A stretch of DNA of 64,000 nt from Tenodera sinensis (Eukaryota; Arthropoda; Insecta; Mantodea; Mantidae), in assembly GCA_030765045.1 (NCBI GenBank), contig CM060970.1, positions 50,092,076 through 50,156,075 on the forward strand, in the 5' to 3' direction. Position numbers and translations under genes: made by a program. Shown in pieces: positions 33,730 to 45,116 of the stretch; position 1 is the stretch's first letter; every line of letters starts with the position of its first letter. A model generated the notes under the pieces. That model did not search any database and had not been told where the DNA came from. It saw nothing but the letters and a program-made list of their open reading frames with translations.

Positions 33730-34843
33730 AATGCATCTGCAAAATAGCCATCAACTGTAGACTCCACCCCTTCACTGCTGGCAAATCTTTTACCACCAAG
33801 CCATTTCTTCAAGTTGGAAACAGAAAATAATCAGAGGAGGCTAAATCTGGTGAATAGGGTGCATGAGGAAGCAATTAAAACTTTAATTCATTGATTTTGG
33901 CCATGGAGATAATGGATGTGTGAGCTAGTGCATTGTCTTGATGAAACAAAACTTTTTTTCACTAAGGTGGCCATTTTTGCTTGATTTCATTACTCAAACA
34001 CTGCAACAAGTTTGCATAATACTAGCTATTTATTGGTTTTACTTTTTGGAGATAATGAAAATGATCCCACATGCATCCCAAGAAACGTCACCATGACCTT
34101 CCCTGGAGATGGAACTGTTTTAGCCTTCTTTGGAGCTGATTCTCTCCTTTTAATCCATTGTTTCAACTGTTCTTTCATCTCAGGTGTGAAGTGATGGACC
34201 CATGCTTCATCTATGGTTATGAATCAATGCAAAATCTCAGCTTTATTGTGGTGAAACATCATCAAACACTCGACTAAAACATCCTCATGATGCTGCTTTG
34301 TTCCATTATGAGCAAATGCAGTATCCATCTTGCACAAACCTTTCTGATGTCCAAACTTTCAGTCAGTATGTGATGTACAGCACTTTTTGAAATGCCTACA
34401 ATGTCTGCTAGCTTGTGCACTTTCAGTCAATGGTCATTCACTACCATTTTGTGGATTTTCTTTACAATTTTTGGCATGGTCACCTCATTTGGTCAAGCAC
34501 TGCGATATCCCTCTTGACAGCTTATACAGCCTCACTTAAACTCTGTCACCTAATATTTTACTGTTGCAAACAAAGGAGCAGACTCCCCCAGGGTAGAATC
34601 CAGCTCAGCTTTAATGTTAGTTGCAATATGACCTTTTAAATGAAAGTATTGTATCACATAACAATGATCAGTTTTATCCATGTTTACAAATTTGCTGAGA
34701 GCATTCTCTGCCAAACAAATACTAGACAACATAGCACTGTCAAACTTAAGCTTTATAAGGTTGGTATTTCCTAACCTAGTCATTTGTTTGAAACAACCAC
34801 CACTATCTATACATCAGATCCAGTACTTCTGGGACAGCCCTCA
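33730..34843 (-). mobile_element. Mariner element, decayed transposase, in intron
   Basis: Read on the minus strand, the 5' end begins tgagggctgtcccagaagta after TA (34844-34845), a mariner-type terminal repeat. The N-terminal part contains MDKTDHCYVIQYFHLKG (helix-turn-helix region), then ITIDEAWVHHFTPE (first Asp), FHQDNALAHTS (second Asp), and PYSPDLASSDYFLF (third Asp, DD34D-type). Frameshifts and stops break the frame at several points, so no active enzyme is made. The 3' terminal repeat could not be located, so the left border is approximate. The length is near that of a full mariner. Confidence 0.8.
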
Positions 34844-34845
34844 TA

Positions 34846-36489
34846 GTTAAAACCATTGTAGAAAAATTTTAGAGAAACATTTTTGCATAAGTTCACAAAT
34901 ATTCTACAAAATAGATAGATCTTAAAATCCATAACACTTGCAAGTTGTGAGGGAATAGTGATGGCAAGAAATCCTTGCTTTTTAAGATACCTACTCTCTG
35001 AATCACCATCTGGTATGAACATTACACTCTAGGAAGGGGAACGAAAGTACTACAACCAAATGAAATGAACCTCCTGTAGACTGTTTATGTATAGAAGAAG
35101 ATAATTAAAATGTATAGTAAATGCATATTAGACTCCTTAAATATGTAAAGAATAAAGTAGAATAAGAAATAATTGGAAGGGCCGTATAGAATGATTGACA
35201 GAAATTCCACGTAAATGTACCTAGTTAAGTCATAAGGAGAAAGGAATATTGATGTACTGATGCCAAAATATACTGGTAGTCATAATGAAGAGGCTGGTTC
35301 ATTGTTATGCTTTGAAAGAATCCTAAACAAGGAGATCTTACATTCCTGGCAATAAGGAGGTATTACATTTTGTTTTCATATTATCTATAATGGGTCAATC
35401 CCAGCAAAGTTTTTATACATATAATTTACACAGCCATATAAACATGCATTTACACAGCACCATATTTTTGCAAATCATTACACCTGAGAGACACTGTATA
35501 CACCTTAGATAGTTGGAGTGTTCACATGAAGATTTGCTCTCATCAGCATTTGCACAAGGATGATTCGCAAAAACGAGAAGCAAGCTTTATAGCCACAGTT
35601 TTGAGCAATACACATGAAGAGCTTCTCCTTAAGCAGCATGAAAAAGGAAGAGAAAGTACGACCAGATCTGATTGGTTACAGGGATCGAGAGAAAAGACTG
35701 AGAAGACGAAGAATAACTTCATCCAGTGAACCTCAAGCTCCTTCAGAGAATGTGTGGACTTCATAGCAGGCATTGAATTTGCAGATGGTAAGTCTTCTTT
35801 CAGGTTAAAAGTTCAAATACCAAAGTCTTGTCTTCTAGAGTTATAGAATGTGAAGAGAGATTAAAGAAAATTGTTTGTGAAAAATAAACGTATGAAGAAG
35901 TTAAATACCGAGCTCAAAATGAAATGTAAAAAACATACTTATAGAAAACAATGAGTATTCTCATAATGAACATAACATCCTGACATGGACAATCCAAAGA
36001 AACAACTACCTACAGTGTAGATGCAAATAAGGAATGGCAGCTTTGAAAATCAGTTTGAAGAGGAATAAAGTTAAGCAGAATAGCAGAGAAAAAGAGTTTA
36101 AAAGACTTGCTTTACCCATTATCATTTTATACTGATCAGAAAAAAAGAATTCTTATAAAGCATTCTTTAGCATCCAACTCATCCCACTTATACAGAATTA
36201 CAATCATAATATGATTTCCTTATGGTTTCCTTAGATAAACACGTATACTACAGTAATCAAAAAGCTTGGTAACACTGAGGATAGAACTTTGCAAAAACAA
36301 ATATTACATTTCTGTTACAGGGAATACATAACCTCAATAAAACTCCTATGTTGATTTCCTAAGAAATTAAAAAAAAATTATTGTTATGCACTTTGTAGAA
36401 GATTGATATAAACTATTCATGAGAGAACACATTTTATGCCAAAGCTTGCATAAGAATATAAAGAATACTGAAATGATTCAACAGTATAG
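34846..36489. other. Intron 2 of the host gene, no recognised repeat
   Basis: AT-rich. No coding signature could be assigned to the short frames at 35526-35773. Confidence 0.4.
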
Positions 36490-36954
36490 TCAGAAAAATA
36501 TTGAAGGAGGTGGTACTTAAGTATAGAGATTCATTTTTTATCAAATTTGTATCATTTCAAATAGGCGTAGGAAAGTGGCAACCCCATTGTCCAGTGGGCA
36601 TACAAGATGGAAACACAGGATTTCATATAATATGCTATGCAGATGATGCTGTCCTCATATCACAAACAGAAAATGGATCACAAAGACTGTTAAGTAATTT
36701 AATATAAAGGCAAGAAAACATAATATGGAAATAAACACAGAAAACTAATGCATAGAAGTACTGAAAGAGCCATTGAGATGCAAATTATAAGTGGAAAGAA
36801 AAATTATTGAAGAGGTTTCAGATTTTATTATTTAGGTATTAAAATAGCAAGCACCAAACATTTAAATCAAGAAGTAAAGACACAGGCCATTGAAGCAGCA
36901 CAGATATCAGGATGCATAAGACATAATTTGGCGAAATAAGTATATGGCAGTAGA

Positions 36955-38831
36955 TGATGAGGATTTGTGGGTTTAAGGGCGCTCAACTTCTGGGTCATTA
37001 GCGCCCTTCTAAAATTCATGGCAATAGCCAGATATAAACTTGAATCAAAAATAAAATACTAGTATCAAAGAAAAAATACACATAAACGTAAAAACAGCGG
37101 CAATAGCCGGATATAAAACAACTTAATAAATAGGTCAAAAGGCATAAACAAACATCTAAAATTTTAAATCCTCAAATTGATATTACAATCCGCTAAAAAC
37201 TTAAAAACCCTATCAACCACTGTTTTGTCGTCCGCTAGGACCTCTGCAAGTCTGGCAGGCAGCTGCAGAGAATCCCGAAGGTGTGCTAGAGAGCAACACT
37301 CCAGCAGCACGTGGCGAACCGACAAAAGGTTGTCACACAGCGGACATATAGGAGCAGGGTCCCTTTTAAATAGGTAACCATGCGAAAAATTGCAGTGCCC
37401 TATTCTTAATCGAGCCAAACTAACCTCCTCGCGACGAGATGTGCGACAGGAAGTTACCCAGTTTATCGGAAGTTGTCTCACTTCTCTCAGCTTATTACCG
37501 CGGAGAGCTGACCACTCGTCGTGCCAGGATGACAGCACCGCTCTTCGCACTTCAAGCCTAAAGTCTCCGAAGTAACACGTGAGATGGTAATGCTGGGTTC
37601 TGTGGTTGCCGTCTTTGCTGCTAAATCTGCCATTTTATTCCCCGACAAACCTACGTGACCAGGAATCAATGCACACACCATGTCAACGCCAGAGGCGTGT
37701 AAAACATGGAGGGCGTCCTGGATACGTTGTACAATAGGGTGGGGGTTGTACAACTGACAAAGGCTCTGCAGTGCACTAAGGGAATCGCTCAAAATCAGGC
37801 AGTCACCTAATTTACGACGGCGAACATACAAAACGGCTCCATAAATTGCATAAAGCTCTGCAGTAAAAATGGAGGTGCTATTTGGAAAACCGAAAGTATA
37901 TGGTTCGGTTCCATAAACATAAGCACATCCAACACCGTTGGTGCTCTTTGACCCATCGGTGTAAATATATCGACGGTCAGTGTACCCTGACAAAAATTCT
38001 AAGAAACACGTGCGGATACTTGAAATAGGCATCGTGGACTTCTGGTGCACGGTCATCCCAAATCTACATGGGGCGTGCCAGATAGCCAAGGGGTGTAAAG
38101 CCTCTCGCCCTTGGCGAACATCCCAGGCAGTTCCATTCCAAGCTTCACTAGAAGGTCTTGGAAACGGAACCCCGCAGGCTTAGGACAAAGGGTGCTATTC
38201 CTATATCGTTCTCTTAGCGTGGTGGTGAAAAAAGAAGCGAACGTTGGGTGCTTAGGCATACATCTAAGCGTACAACCATAACTTGCCAAGAGTATCTCAC
38301 GCCGATATTGCAGAGGAGGTTCTGCGGACTCGGCATAAAGGCTCACCACTGGGCTTGTTGGAAAAGCTCCTGTTGCAATGCGGATGCCCCTATTATGGAC
38401 CACGTCTAATCTTCTCAGCATAGATGGTCGTGCTGACGAATAAACAATACACCCATAGTCTAGCTTGGATCGGATGAGTGCGCGATAGATTCGCAACAAA
38501 ACTGTCCGATCCGCTCCCCACGATTTGCCATTCAATACTCGCATGATATTTCGGGAACGGTCACATCATGCTCTTAGCTGTGCAATATGCGACGACCAAC
38601 TAAGCTTCCTGTCCAAGATCAAACCCAGGAAGCGCGTCTCTTCTGCGAAGGGAAGTTCATCTGGACCAAATCGGAGCGAAGGTGGTAATCGTCTCCTACG
38701 ACGCCAGAAATTAACGCAGATTGTCTTCTCAGTTGAGAAACGGAAGCCGTTTTTCACGCTCCATTCTCTAAGGTTGTCCAAACATTGCTGCAGGTGCCGT
38801 TGTAAGAACGCCGTGCGCTGAGAAGTGCAAT
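36955..38831 (-). mobile_element. 5'-truncated LINE (RNase H type) with 16-bp TSD
   Basis: It is flanked by identical 16-base copies of agtatatggcagtaga at 36939-36954 and 38832-38847. The minus strand carries, 5' to 3': the thumb of the reverse transcriptase (ETRFLGLILDRKLSWSSHI, near 38600); a connector with RSKLDYGCIVYSSARPS; RNase H with YIYTDGSK, a Glu in FTAELYAIYGAV, Asp in DCLILSDSLSALQSL and IPGHVGLSGNKMADLAAK; then a Cys-His knuckle (CPLCDNLLSVRHVLLEC, C-x2-C-x7-H-x4-C) and a stop near 37164. The endonuclease and most of the RT are lost by 5' truncation. Frames are broken in only a few places, so it is younger than its host LINE. Confidence 0.85.
36975..37008. other. 3' end hairpin of the inserted LINE
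   Basis: aagggcgct (36975-36983) and agcgccctt (37000-37008) are perfectly complementary with a 16-base loop. They sit just inside the LINE's 3' end, which finishes in an ATCATC-type tail. Such stem-loops are commonly part of the region recognised by the LINE's own reverse transcriptase. Confidence 0.6.
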
Positions 38832-39180
38832 AGTATATGGCAGTAGAGAGTAAGTACGTGCAAATTGAAAATATTAAGAACATGCGGGGAAAAACCTTAT
38901 TAGATAAAATACATAATACAGAAATCAGAGAAAATTGCCAAACTCAGGATATAACAAAATCTATTAATGAGCAATGTAAATACTGAAAAGAACACATTAA
39001 CAGGATAAGAAACAGCTGTCTAATAAAGAGTCAAAGAAGGCAGACTGTTAGATGGGAAAAAGACAAGAGGGAGACCCGCTAGGAGATGGATTGACAGTAT
39101 TTATAACTCATCCAAGGAATAAAAGGGGAAATGAACATGATATTATCCTATACAAAACAAGAAGAATGAACTTACCATAA

Positions 39181-39389
39181 ATTCCTCATTTATATAGTAT
39201 TTGTTGTTATATACTCCAGTGTTTATGTCCCTATACATGTATATATGTGTGTTAGTAAAAAACAAAATTGGGCAAAAGGAGAAGGATTTACAAATAAAAT
39301 GGCACAACTATAGTGATTTACACGCCAATTTGTTCTTTTCAGGGTAAGCATAGATGTTGACCAACTCAATGTTTTGTTAATTTTTTCAG
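39181..39389. other. End of intron 2
   Basis: AT-rich, ending in a strong acceptor tract (ttttgttaattttttcag, 39372-39389). Confidence 0.6.
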
Positions 39390-39574
39390 GGCACGATGGC
39401 GTGAGAATCGAACAATCTTCAACACTCCAAATCCTCGCCTGATGAATGTCTCATTACTAAGGGACAGCAAGCTCCTCCATGGGCCTGAACGCCGTGGAAG
39501 CCGAGCAAGTGTAAGAGGTCCAAGCCGTCAACCCAGCATGGCATCTTTAAGGCCAACATCGCCACAGTCACCAG
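39390..39574 (+). CDS. Host gene, cytoplasmic-tail exon
   Basis: This 185-bp exon has acceptor ttttttcag and donor gtaagc. Its phase fits both neighbours: g completes Lys, and a final g starts a Gly codon. It encodes KARWRENRTIFNTPNPRLMN, then VSLLRDSKLLHGPERRGSRA, and a Ser/Arg/Pro-rich stretch ending RPTSPQSP. The positive residues straight after the membrane helix fit a cytoplasmic stop-transfer region. RRGSR and nearby RQPS motifs match basophilic kinase (PKA-like) sites, which is known only as a motif match. The region is low in complexity, and no enzymatic domain is visible. It likely serves as a linker or regulated tail. Confidence 0.8.
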
Positions 39575-39904
39575 GTAAGCTAGGTATGTAACAACATTAT
39601 CTATTTTTTGCTTGAAAAATGAGTAAACCTATAATAAAGTATAAAAAGCTAATCCACTGTAGATAATAATCGATAAAGCATAACATTGAATGTTAAGCTT
39701 TGTAAACACTAAACGCATCCCATAATAGCAAGGCATGCTGATCATTATTCTCTTTACACACCGTGTAAGCTGTATAAACTATTAACCATTGCATGATAAT
39801 ACCCTTACATCCATCAACCAGTCTCCAATTTGAGTCAGGTAATTTACTTAAAGTTAGCAGGGTTCCTTAACTTTTCAGATAGTACTTCCTATTATTTTTT
39901 TTAT
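39575..39904. other. Intron 3, first part
   Basis: AT-rich, with no repeat recognised before the SINE at 39905. Confidence 0.4.
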
Positions 39905-40140
39905 TAATGTCCTCCAACATAGTGGCATTTCGGATGGTGAATGAATGAAATGGGTAAAATGATGCTCAAATGAGTCCAAGATTCATAGAACTTTAAGTTA
40001 CCTGACATTCGTCTTCTCAGGATAAGGGAAAACCTTGGAAAAAAGCCTATCTGGATAACTGGCCCTAAGCGAGATTCGAGCTCATGACCTCTTGGACATG
40101 AGGCGGACACAACTACCACTATGCTACAGAGGCAGGGTTA
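39905..40140 (-). mobile_element. tRNA-derived SINE in intron 3
   Basis: The complement has ctgtagcatagtggtagttg (A-box region) and 'aagaggtcatgagctcgaat' with B-box gagctcgaatctc (about 40071-40084). The body reads 'cattcgtcttctcaggataa' on the + strand. Standard tRNA-derived SINE layout, inserted in the host gene's third intron. Confidence 0.7.
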
Positions 40141-40170
40141 GTACTTCCTAGATAGAACATTGTGAATATA

Positions 40171-40872
40171 TTGGGTGTTTAAAAAAAAGTATCAGATATT
40201 GCAACAGGAGTTGGGATTGGTCAAAACTAGAATAAATGTTTCTATAAAGATATGTCCAGAAGCAAATAACTGTTGAGATATAAGTCATTTTACTTGTGTT
40301 GAGTATTTACACAAGACAATGGACTTCATCCAACAAGTGTATTTTAGGGAACACTTTACCATTGAGTAAACACCCATAAACACCAAACAGGAGTTGTGAT
40401 GACTCCTGCCACCTGTCCTCTGGTGACATCTGCACATTATCTCGATAGTACTACAGGACATGCTGGATGTGGTTCCCATGCACTCTTACAGAACTCCTCT
40501 TCTCAAAGAACCCAGAACTTTTTTGATCATATCTGGCTGCTCTCAGATTTGGGCACATGCATTGGTCCTATGCTCTTGTCACGTATGCACGTTGTTGATG
40601 GGTTTGGCACACCTAATATCCTTAAATGTCCCCATAGCCAAAAATCCAATGGATTGAGGTGTGGAAAATAGGAAGGCCATGCTGTTGAGCCTCTTTGACC
40701 AATCCATCTGTTGGATGAAGTCCACTGTCTGGTGTAAATACTCAACACAAGTAAAATGGCTCATGTCTCAAGAGGTATTTGTTTTCAGATATATGTTTAT
40801 AGGAACATTTATTCTAGGTTTGCCCAATCCCATCTCCTATTGCAATATCAGACACTGTTTTTAAACATCCTG
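40171..40872 (-). mobile_element. Mariner deletion derivative with ~165-bp inverted ends
   Basis: The left 165 bases (40171-40335) and the complement of 40710-40872 are the same sequence with about 15-20 percent difference, for example 'acttgtgttgagtatttaca' in both. TA flanks both ends (40169-40170 and 40873-40874). The middle, on the minus strand, reads a C-terminal transposase piece (WPSYFPHLNPLDFWLWGHL, near 40600-40670). The HPHLNPLDF region contains the third Asp. N-terminal and central parts are missing, so this 702-bp element is non-autonomous. Confidence 0.75.
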
Positions 40873-40874
40873 TA

Positions 40875-41870
40875 TATGAAAGTATTAGTTTCCATCCATA
40901 CTTACTTAAATTAAGTGTGAAACACATCATGTTCTTAGAAAAAATAGACAGGTATGTATGTATGTGATAAAGAAAACCAAAAAAAGAAAACTAATAAATG
41001 ATGATAATTTATAAACATGCTAAATATGATATTCCATGACAACACAATATTCCCACAATGCAGTTATGAGTTTTGGTTATTGGACAATCTGTTACATAAC
41101 CTAATCCCAAGATGAACTAAGTTTCTACCAAAGACTGCAGTTCTGTGAGTAATGAGGTTAAATTTATCCCTATGTTGTAGTGATGTTAATAAACATTAAT
41201 TTCTAAACAATTTATGTGCTTGCTAATATACGAGAATGACATAGAACATTTTTAGAAAATCAAACAAGGATTAGTTTAAAAAAATTTAAATGTTATAATT
41301 CTTCAAAATATTCCCCTTTAACAGCAACACATTTTTGCATTTGATGACACTAGCCCTTAACCCTAGTATTACCAATGGGGGCCCACCAGTTTAAACCCTC
41401 TTTTAGTGAAAACTACAAATTCAATGAAAAAAATTCACATAAAACATTTTAACCGCTCATCATTATATATTTCTACTTTTAATTTGGTGCATCAAGTACC
41501 TTCCACCATGTGTATACATACACCCAGTTTATTTCAAACTGAGATTATTGGGGCCCCTAATTACAGCATTCTACAGAAGCATTTAAAAATCTTTTGGCAT
41601 GTTTTGAAAGTATTTATGTTCTAGGTTGTCCAAAAAATCCAAAAATTGTAAATTATTGGCATTTAAGACATTAAAACAGAATTTAAAAGTTCATAATTAT
41701 CTGAGAGTCTCAGAGCAAGAAGCTGAATGTTTCCCAAATGCTTAGAAAGTTTGCTACCTAAAAGTAAAATATAGCACAATCAAATATATACATAATGGAC
41801 TGTGGCTCAATGGTTGTAAAATAACTTGGCATTTAATTTAATTTTTATTGTTTCAATTCCATTCCGTGTC
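40875..41870. other. Intron 3, middle part
   Basis: AT-rich. A TTAA-linked phrase ttaaccctagtattaccaat at 41357 looks like one end of a piggyBac-type element, but no partner end with the same sequence was found. Confidence 0.4.
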
Positions 41871-42710
41871 TTAACCCTGTAGTGGTTGCTCTGGGTCTTC
41901 ACAACACCCCAGTCATTCTTATTGGTGATCATTACATAATGGATAGGAGTGTACATTCATAACTTTGGTAGCTTTCTAGGAGGTAATGTGTGAGCCATGA
42001 GTAAAAACAGAATCAATAATAGAAGTCAGAGTTCCAAGAAAATATGTAACAATATGCCTTGGGGTGTTGCTAACACCCCATGTGACTCTTTACGTTATTG
42101 TGTGCTGAGAAAGCTTACAGTTATATTCCGTAGCAGCTGCTTGTCTTTTGTCACTGATAAAAGACTGTGATTAGTTCAGCAATAAATTCTTATGAAGTAG
42201 AACAAGAAAGAATGCAGAAGCTTCTGCTAGAGGTATTAAATTTGTAAAGACCTAAAAGTTAAATCACACTGCACCGGATGTTTGAAAGCCATATGTCTAA
42301 AGCTCATGAAAAATGTATATAAAAAGTGTTATGATGACACACCCATTGCAGCCAGTGACAGTGACTAAATCCATAAAACTTTTATATATGTTGACAGAAT
42401 AAATGTTTAGTGGTATGTGTAATTGCTTAAATCAGTAGTATAGAATAAAAGAGTACCAGAAACAAATAATTTTACCAAAGGTTGTAAGCAAATAGGAAAT
42501 ATTTCATGTGTTTCAAAAAAGATTATTTGATAATTTATTAATATAGAAAATACACTTATATAAAGTGAGGTAGCATTGTGAAGAATCATTTATTCAATAA
42601 ACATATTTATATTAATGGTATGCTATGCAAATTTGGAATTAGAGCTGCTTTTGTTTAGGGTGTCAGGACTAGTAACTTTATGAAAACACCCACAACTACA
42701 TAAGGGTTAA
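41871..42710. mobile_element. Candidate piggyBac-like MITE (TTAA-flanked)
   Basis: The left end ttaaccctgtagtggttgct and the complement of the right end, ttaacccttatgtagttgtg, share TTAACCCT plus a similar TAGTKGTTG block. The interior has GGGTGTTG/CAACACCCC motifs at 41905-41920 and 42062-42080 (ggggtgttgctaacacccc, a palindrome). TTAA ends and such subterminal palindromes fit piggyBac. There is no transposase. Confidence 0.5.
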
Positions 42711-43326
42711 TAATTAATTGTATTCTCATTCATGTGTTGTTTTGTCAATGACCATAATTATTACCCTTTATTGCTATTATTATTCTTTTGGGGGAGGGGG
42801 GCTTGAAGTTTAACATCCTTTTATCAGGCAGGTTACCTATCAGGCCATGCCCCCACTGTTATCTGTCTAACTCAGAGAAGTGGTCAGTCCCTCTCATTGC
42901 ATCAGTGATGGGACCTTGTCACATAATAAGGTAAAAAGATACTTCAAAGCTGAATGGGAACAAAAGTACTTTCGTGTTCCTAGTAAAAATAAAGCATTAT
43001 GTTTGCTGTGCTAAAAGAAAATCTACATAATATAACCACAATCACGTAATACATTGTATTTCTATTCGGTTCTGCCACTGCATGCCTTGAACCTTACCTT
43101 GTTTGCAAAGACTGTGTATCCATAAACAAACAGAACTGGAAAAGGGAGGGGGTGACGTGCATTTGGTGATGGGGTAGGTGGAGATGGTAAATACTCAATT
43201 TTATTCATGTCAAACCTCCTCCCCATGCCTGCTCTATTTTATAATTACCAGTTTCACCCCTATTTTATTGCATATTTATGTTGGTAGATTTTATTTTATG
43301 TGGGAACCTGAGTAGCTTTTGAGTTT
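42711..43326. other. Intron 3, further part
   Basis: Mixed composition. The stretch 42785-42930 is GC-richer (gggggaggggggcttgaagt) and may be a worn SINE, but no tRNA-like boxes could be defined. Confidence 0.35.
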
Positions 43327-43535
43327 AATTTAAAAGGTGAGTCAATTAATAACACTGAACAGCACTTACAACATAGTTTTCCGGGACGCGTTTCGAAGGT
43401 TAACTTTTCTCCATTATCAACCGGACAATAACTGGGTGTTTCATGGTGCGGATGGTGATGCTTCTTCTGATGTTTCTTCTGGTAGCGGTTCAATGAACTT
43501 ACTAAAAATGTCTTTTTGACTCACTTTTTAAATTA
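43327..43535. mobile_element. Short inverted-repeat element, 209 bp
   Basis: The ends are aatttaaaaggtgagtca (43327-43344) and the complement of tgactcactttttaaatt (43518-43535), which differ at a single base of 18. The minus strand has a small open frame (YQKKHQKKHHHPHHETPS...) with no known domain. It also carries the structured stretch 43381-43426, which resembles the PLE-end motif at 14411-14465. It is either a tiny MITE or a piece of a PLE-related element. Confidence 0.5.
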
Positions 43536-44958
43536 AATTAATTACAACAACACTGTTTTCAAACTTCTATGAAAGGAAAATAGCTTTTGAGTTATCAACT
43601 ATGGAACCAAAGAATAGGTACACAAGTTTAAAATTTAAACTACTGTGATTTATTTAAAATTACTTGAGCATTCTTATTAACAAGAGAGATACTGTCATTC
43701 CTAAAAGTTGACTGTCTACGAGAGGTTAAGGAGATCAGAAATACAGCATCTGCCAATACTATATCTTATTTTGTAAATACCATAAGTAGATTGTTCTTAC
43801 ATTACTAAGAACATCATGTGGTTTTGTGAAATTAAAATTATAAGGAGTAAAGCAAAAATCATAAAAATCTTCAAGATTATTGCACAATTGAATCGATAGG
43901 AGCTGAAAGGCCTTAAGTCAATTTTTACAAGTTTTCAGGAGAAGGAAAAAACTGTATAAGTATAAAAAAGCAAATAAATGTAGATTATTAATACATTTTT
44001 ATATAAAGTAATGTCTACTAATGCATTTATCTGAGGGGAAAAAAACAATTTGAATGTTTCATCTGCATTTTGTTATCGTTTTTCAAAAACGGACTTAATG
44101 CTTTTCAGCTCAGCAGTCACTACTGTACTGCAGATTTGCATTGATATTTAAATTTATGGGTTTTTATTGGTCATATATGTACATGTTTATAAATGAAAAT
44201 AAATGAATTGAGTAAAATAAATATAAAATGACTATCACTTTCCCTAAATACCATTTAATTTGGAAAAAACAAACTTTGAGAGCTGCTTTACACAGAATCA
44301 CTTTGAACCACATTTGTTGGCAATTTCAGAATACTCTCACAAAACTGTATAGCATCTTCAGGAACATATTTTACTAACTTATCGAAGTTCTGAATCTTTT
44401 TAAAGTTTATGGGAGCTTTGTCCTTGTATGAGTTTTCAGAGGGCATAGTAAGATGCTGTAGCGAGTGAGACTTTCCCAGAAAGAATGTATGTTTGACAGG
44501 CGAATCGATGTAAAATGATGCTTCAATCTCTCCAGTATTATTTTGTTGATTGTATTAGTCTACAGCATAACTACAGTTATGGTGCTGTGAGAGGCTTACT
44601 GTTGTGCAAATAGTACAGTTGCTTCTCCGTAGAGGGCACTATGATTTCAAAATAGACTTGCCAGTCAACTATGATGTCGTTATTGCTAAATTGGATAAAA
44701 ATGAACACCCAGTGTTCATATATATAGTCCGAAAGGTTCATGGATAGATAGCTGTTTATGTATGTACATATTACATTAATCTGTCCATAACATATAAAAA
44801 TTATGCATGTTGACTGGATTAGTGCATGTTCTGATTCTGATTAATTCAATCTGACAGAGACTTTTACATACAATTAGATGCCTGTTTATGCATTCTTGTC
44901 CTTATCTTAAACCTCTTTAGTTTTTAAGCATATTCATTCCTTGCCAATATTATTGCAG
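43536..44958. other. Intron 3, last part
   Basis: AT-rich, with no repeat recognised. Ends in the acceptor ccttgccaatattattgcag (44939-44958). Confidence 0.45.
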
Positions 44959-45116
44959 GTTCACGCCGGGGAAGCCGCACCAGCAGTGCCTCCCATACTT
45001 CTACGAAGTCACAGAAATCCCCCACTAAGGCTGTAACTGCCAACAATACAGCAGATGGAGCAGTACCTAACCACACCGAAAGTGTCACCGTTGAGATCCA
45101 GGAACCCAAAGCATAA
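44959..45116 (+). CDS. Host gene, last coding exon
   Basis: This exon begins after acceptor attattgcag. The bases gt complete the Gly codon carried from the previous exon, and the frame then runs GSRRGSRTSSASHTSTKSQK, followed by SPTKAVTANNTADGAVPNH and ends in VTVEIQEPKA and taa (45114-45116). It repeats the RRGSR motif of the preceding exon, is rich in Ser and Thr, and is basic at first and acidic near the end. It has no enzymatic domain; phosphorylation or partner binding in the cytoplasm is a reasonable guess only. The stop is followed by an A-rich stretch (aaaaaagaagaaaaggaaag). Together with the other exons it gives about 199 residues of the C-terminal part of the protein. Confidence 0.8.

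Larger units (their letters stand above)
36490..39180 (+). pseudogene. RTE-type LINE remnant, split by a second LINE
   Basis: Left part: a reverse transcriptase piece with IICYADDAVLISQTENGSQR (36615-36680), the YADD catalytic box, then SDFIYLGIKIASTKHLNQEV and EAAQISGCIRHNL up to 36930. Right part: from 38848 the same protein resumes (RNKYMAVESK spanning the junction, then GKTLLDKIHNTEIREN at about 38888-38935), and a degenerate C-terminal region to about 39180. Both parts belong to one older element, cut by the insertion at 36955-38831. Frameshifts show it is dead. Confidence 0.7.

Noticed and set aside
35526..35773. Opposed 67- and 76-residue frames in intron 2
   Set aside because: No domain, no splice signals matching the host gene phases, and each is the shadow of the other.
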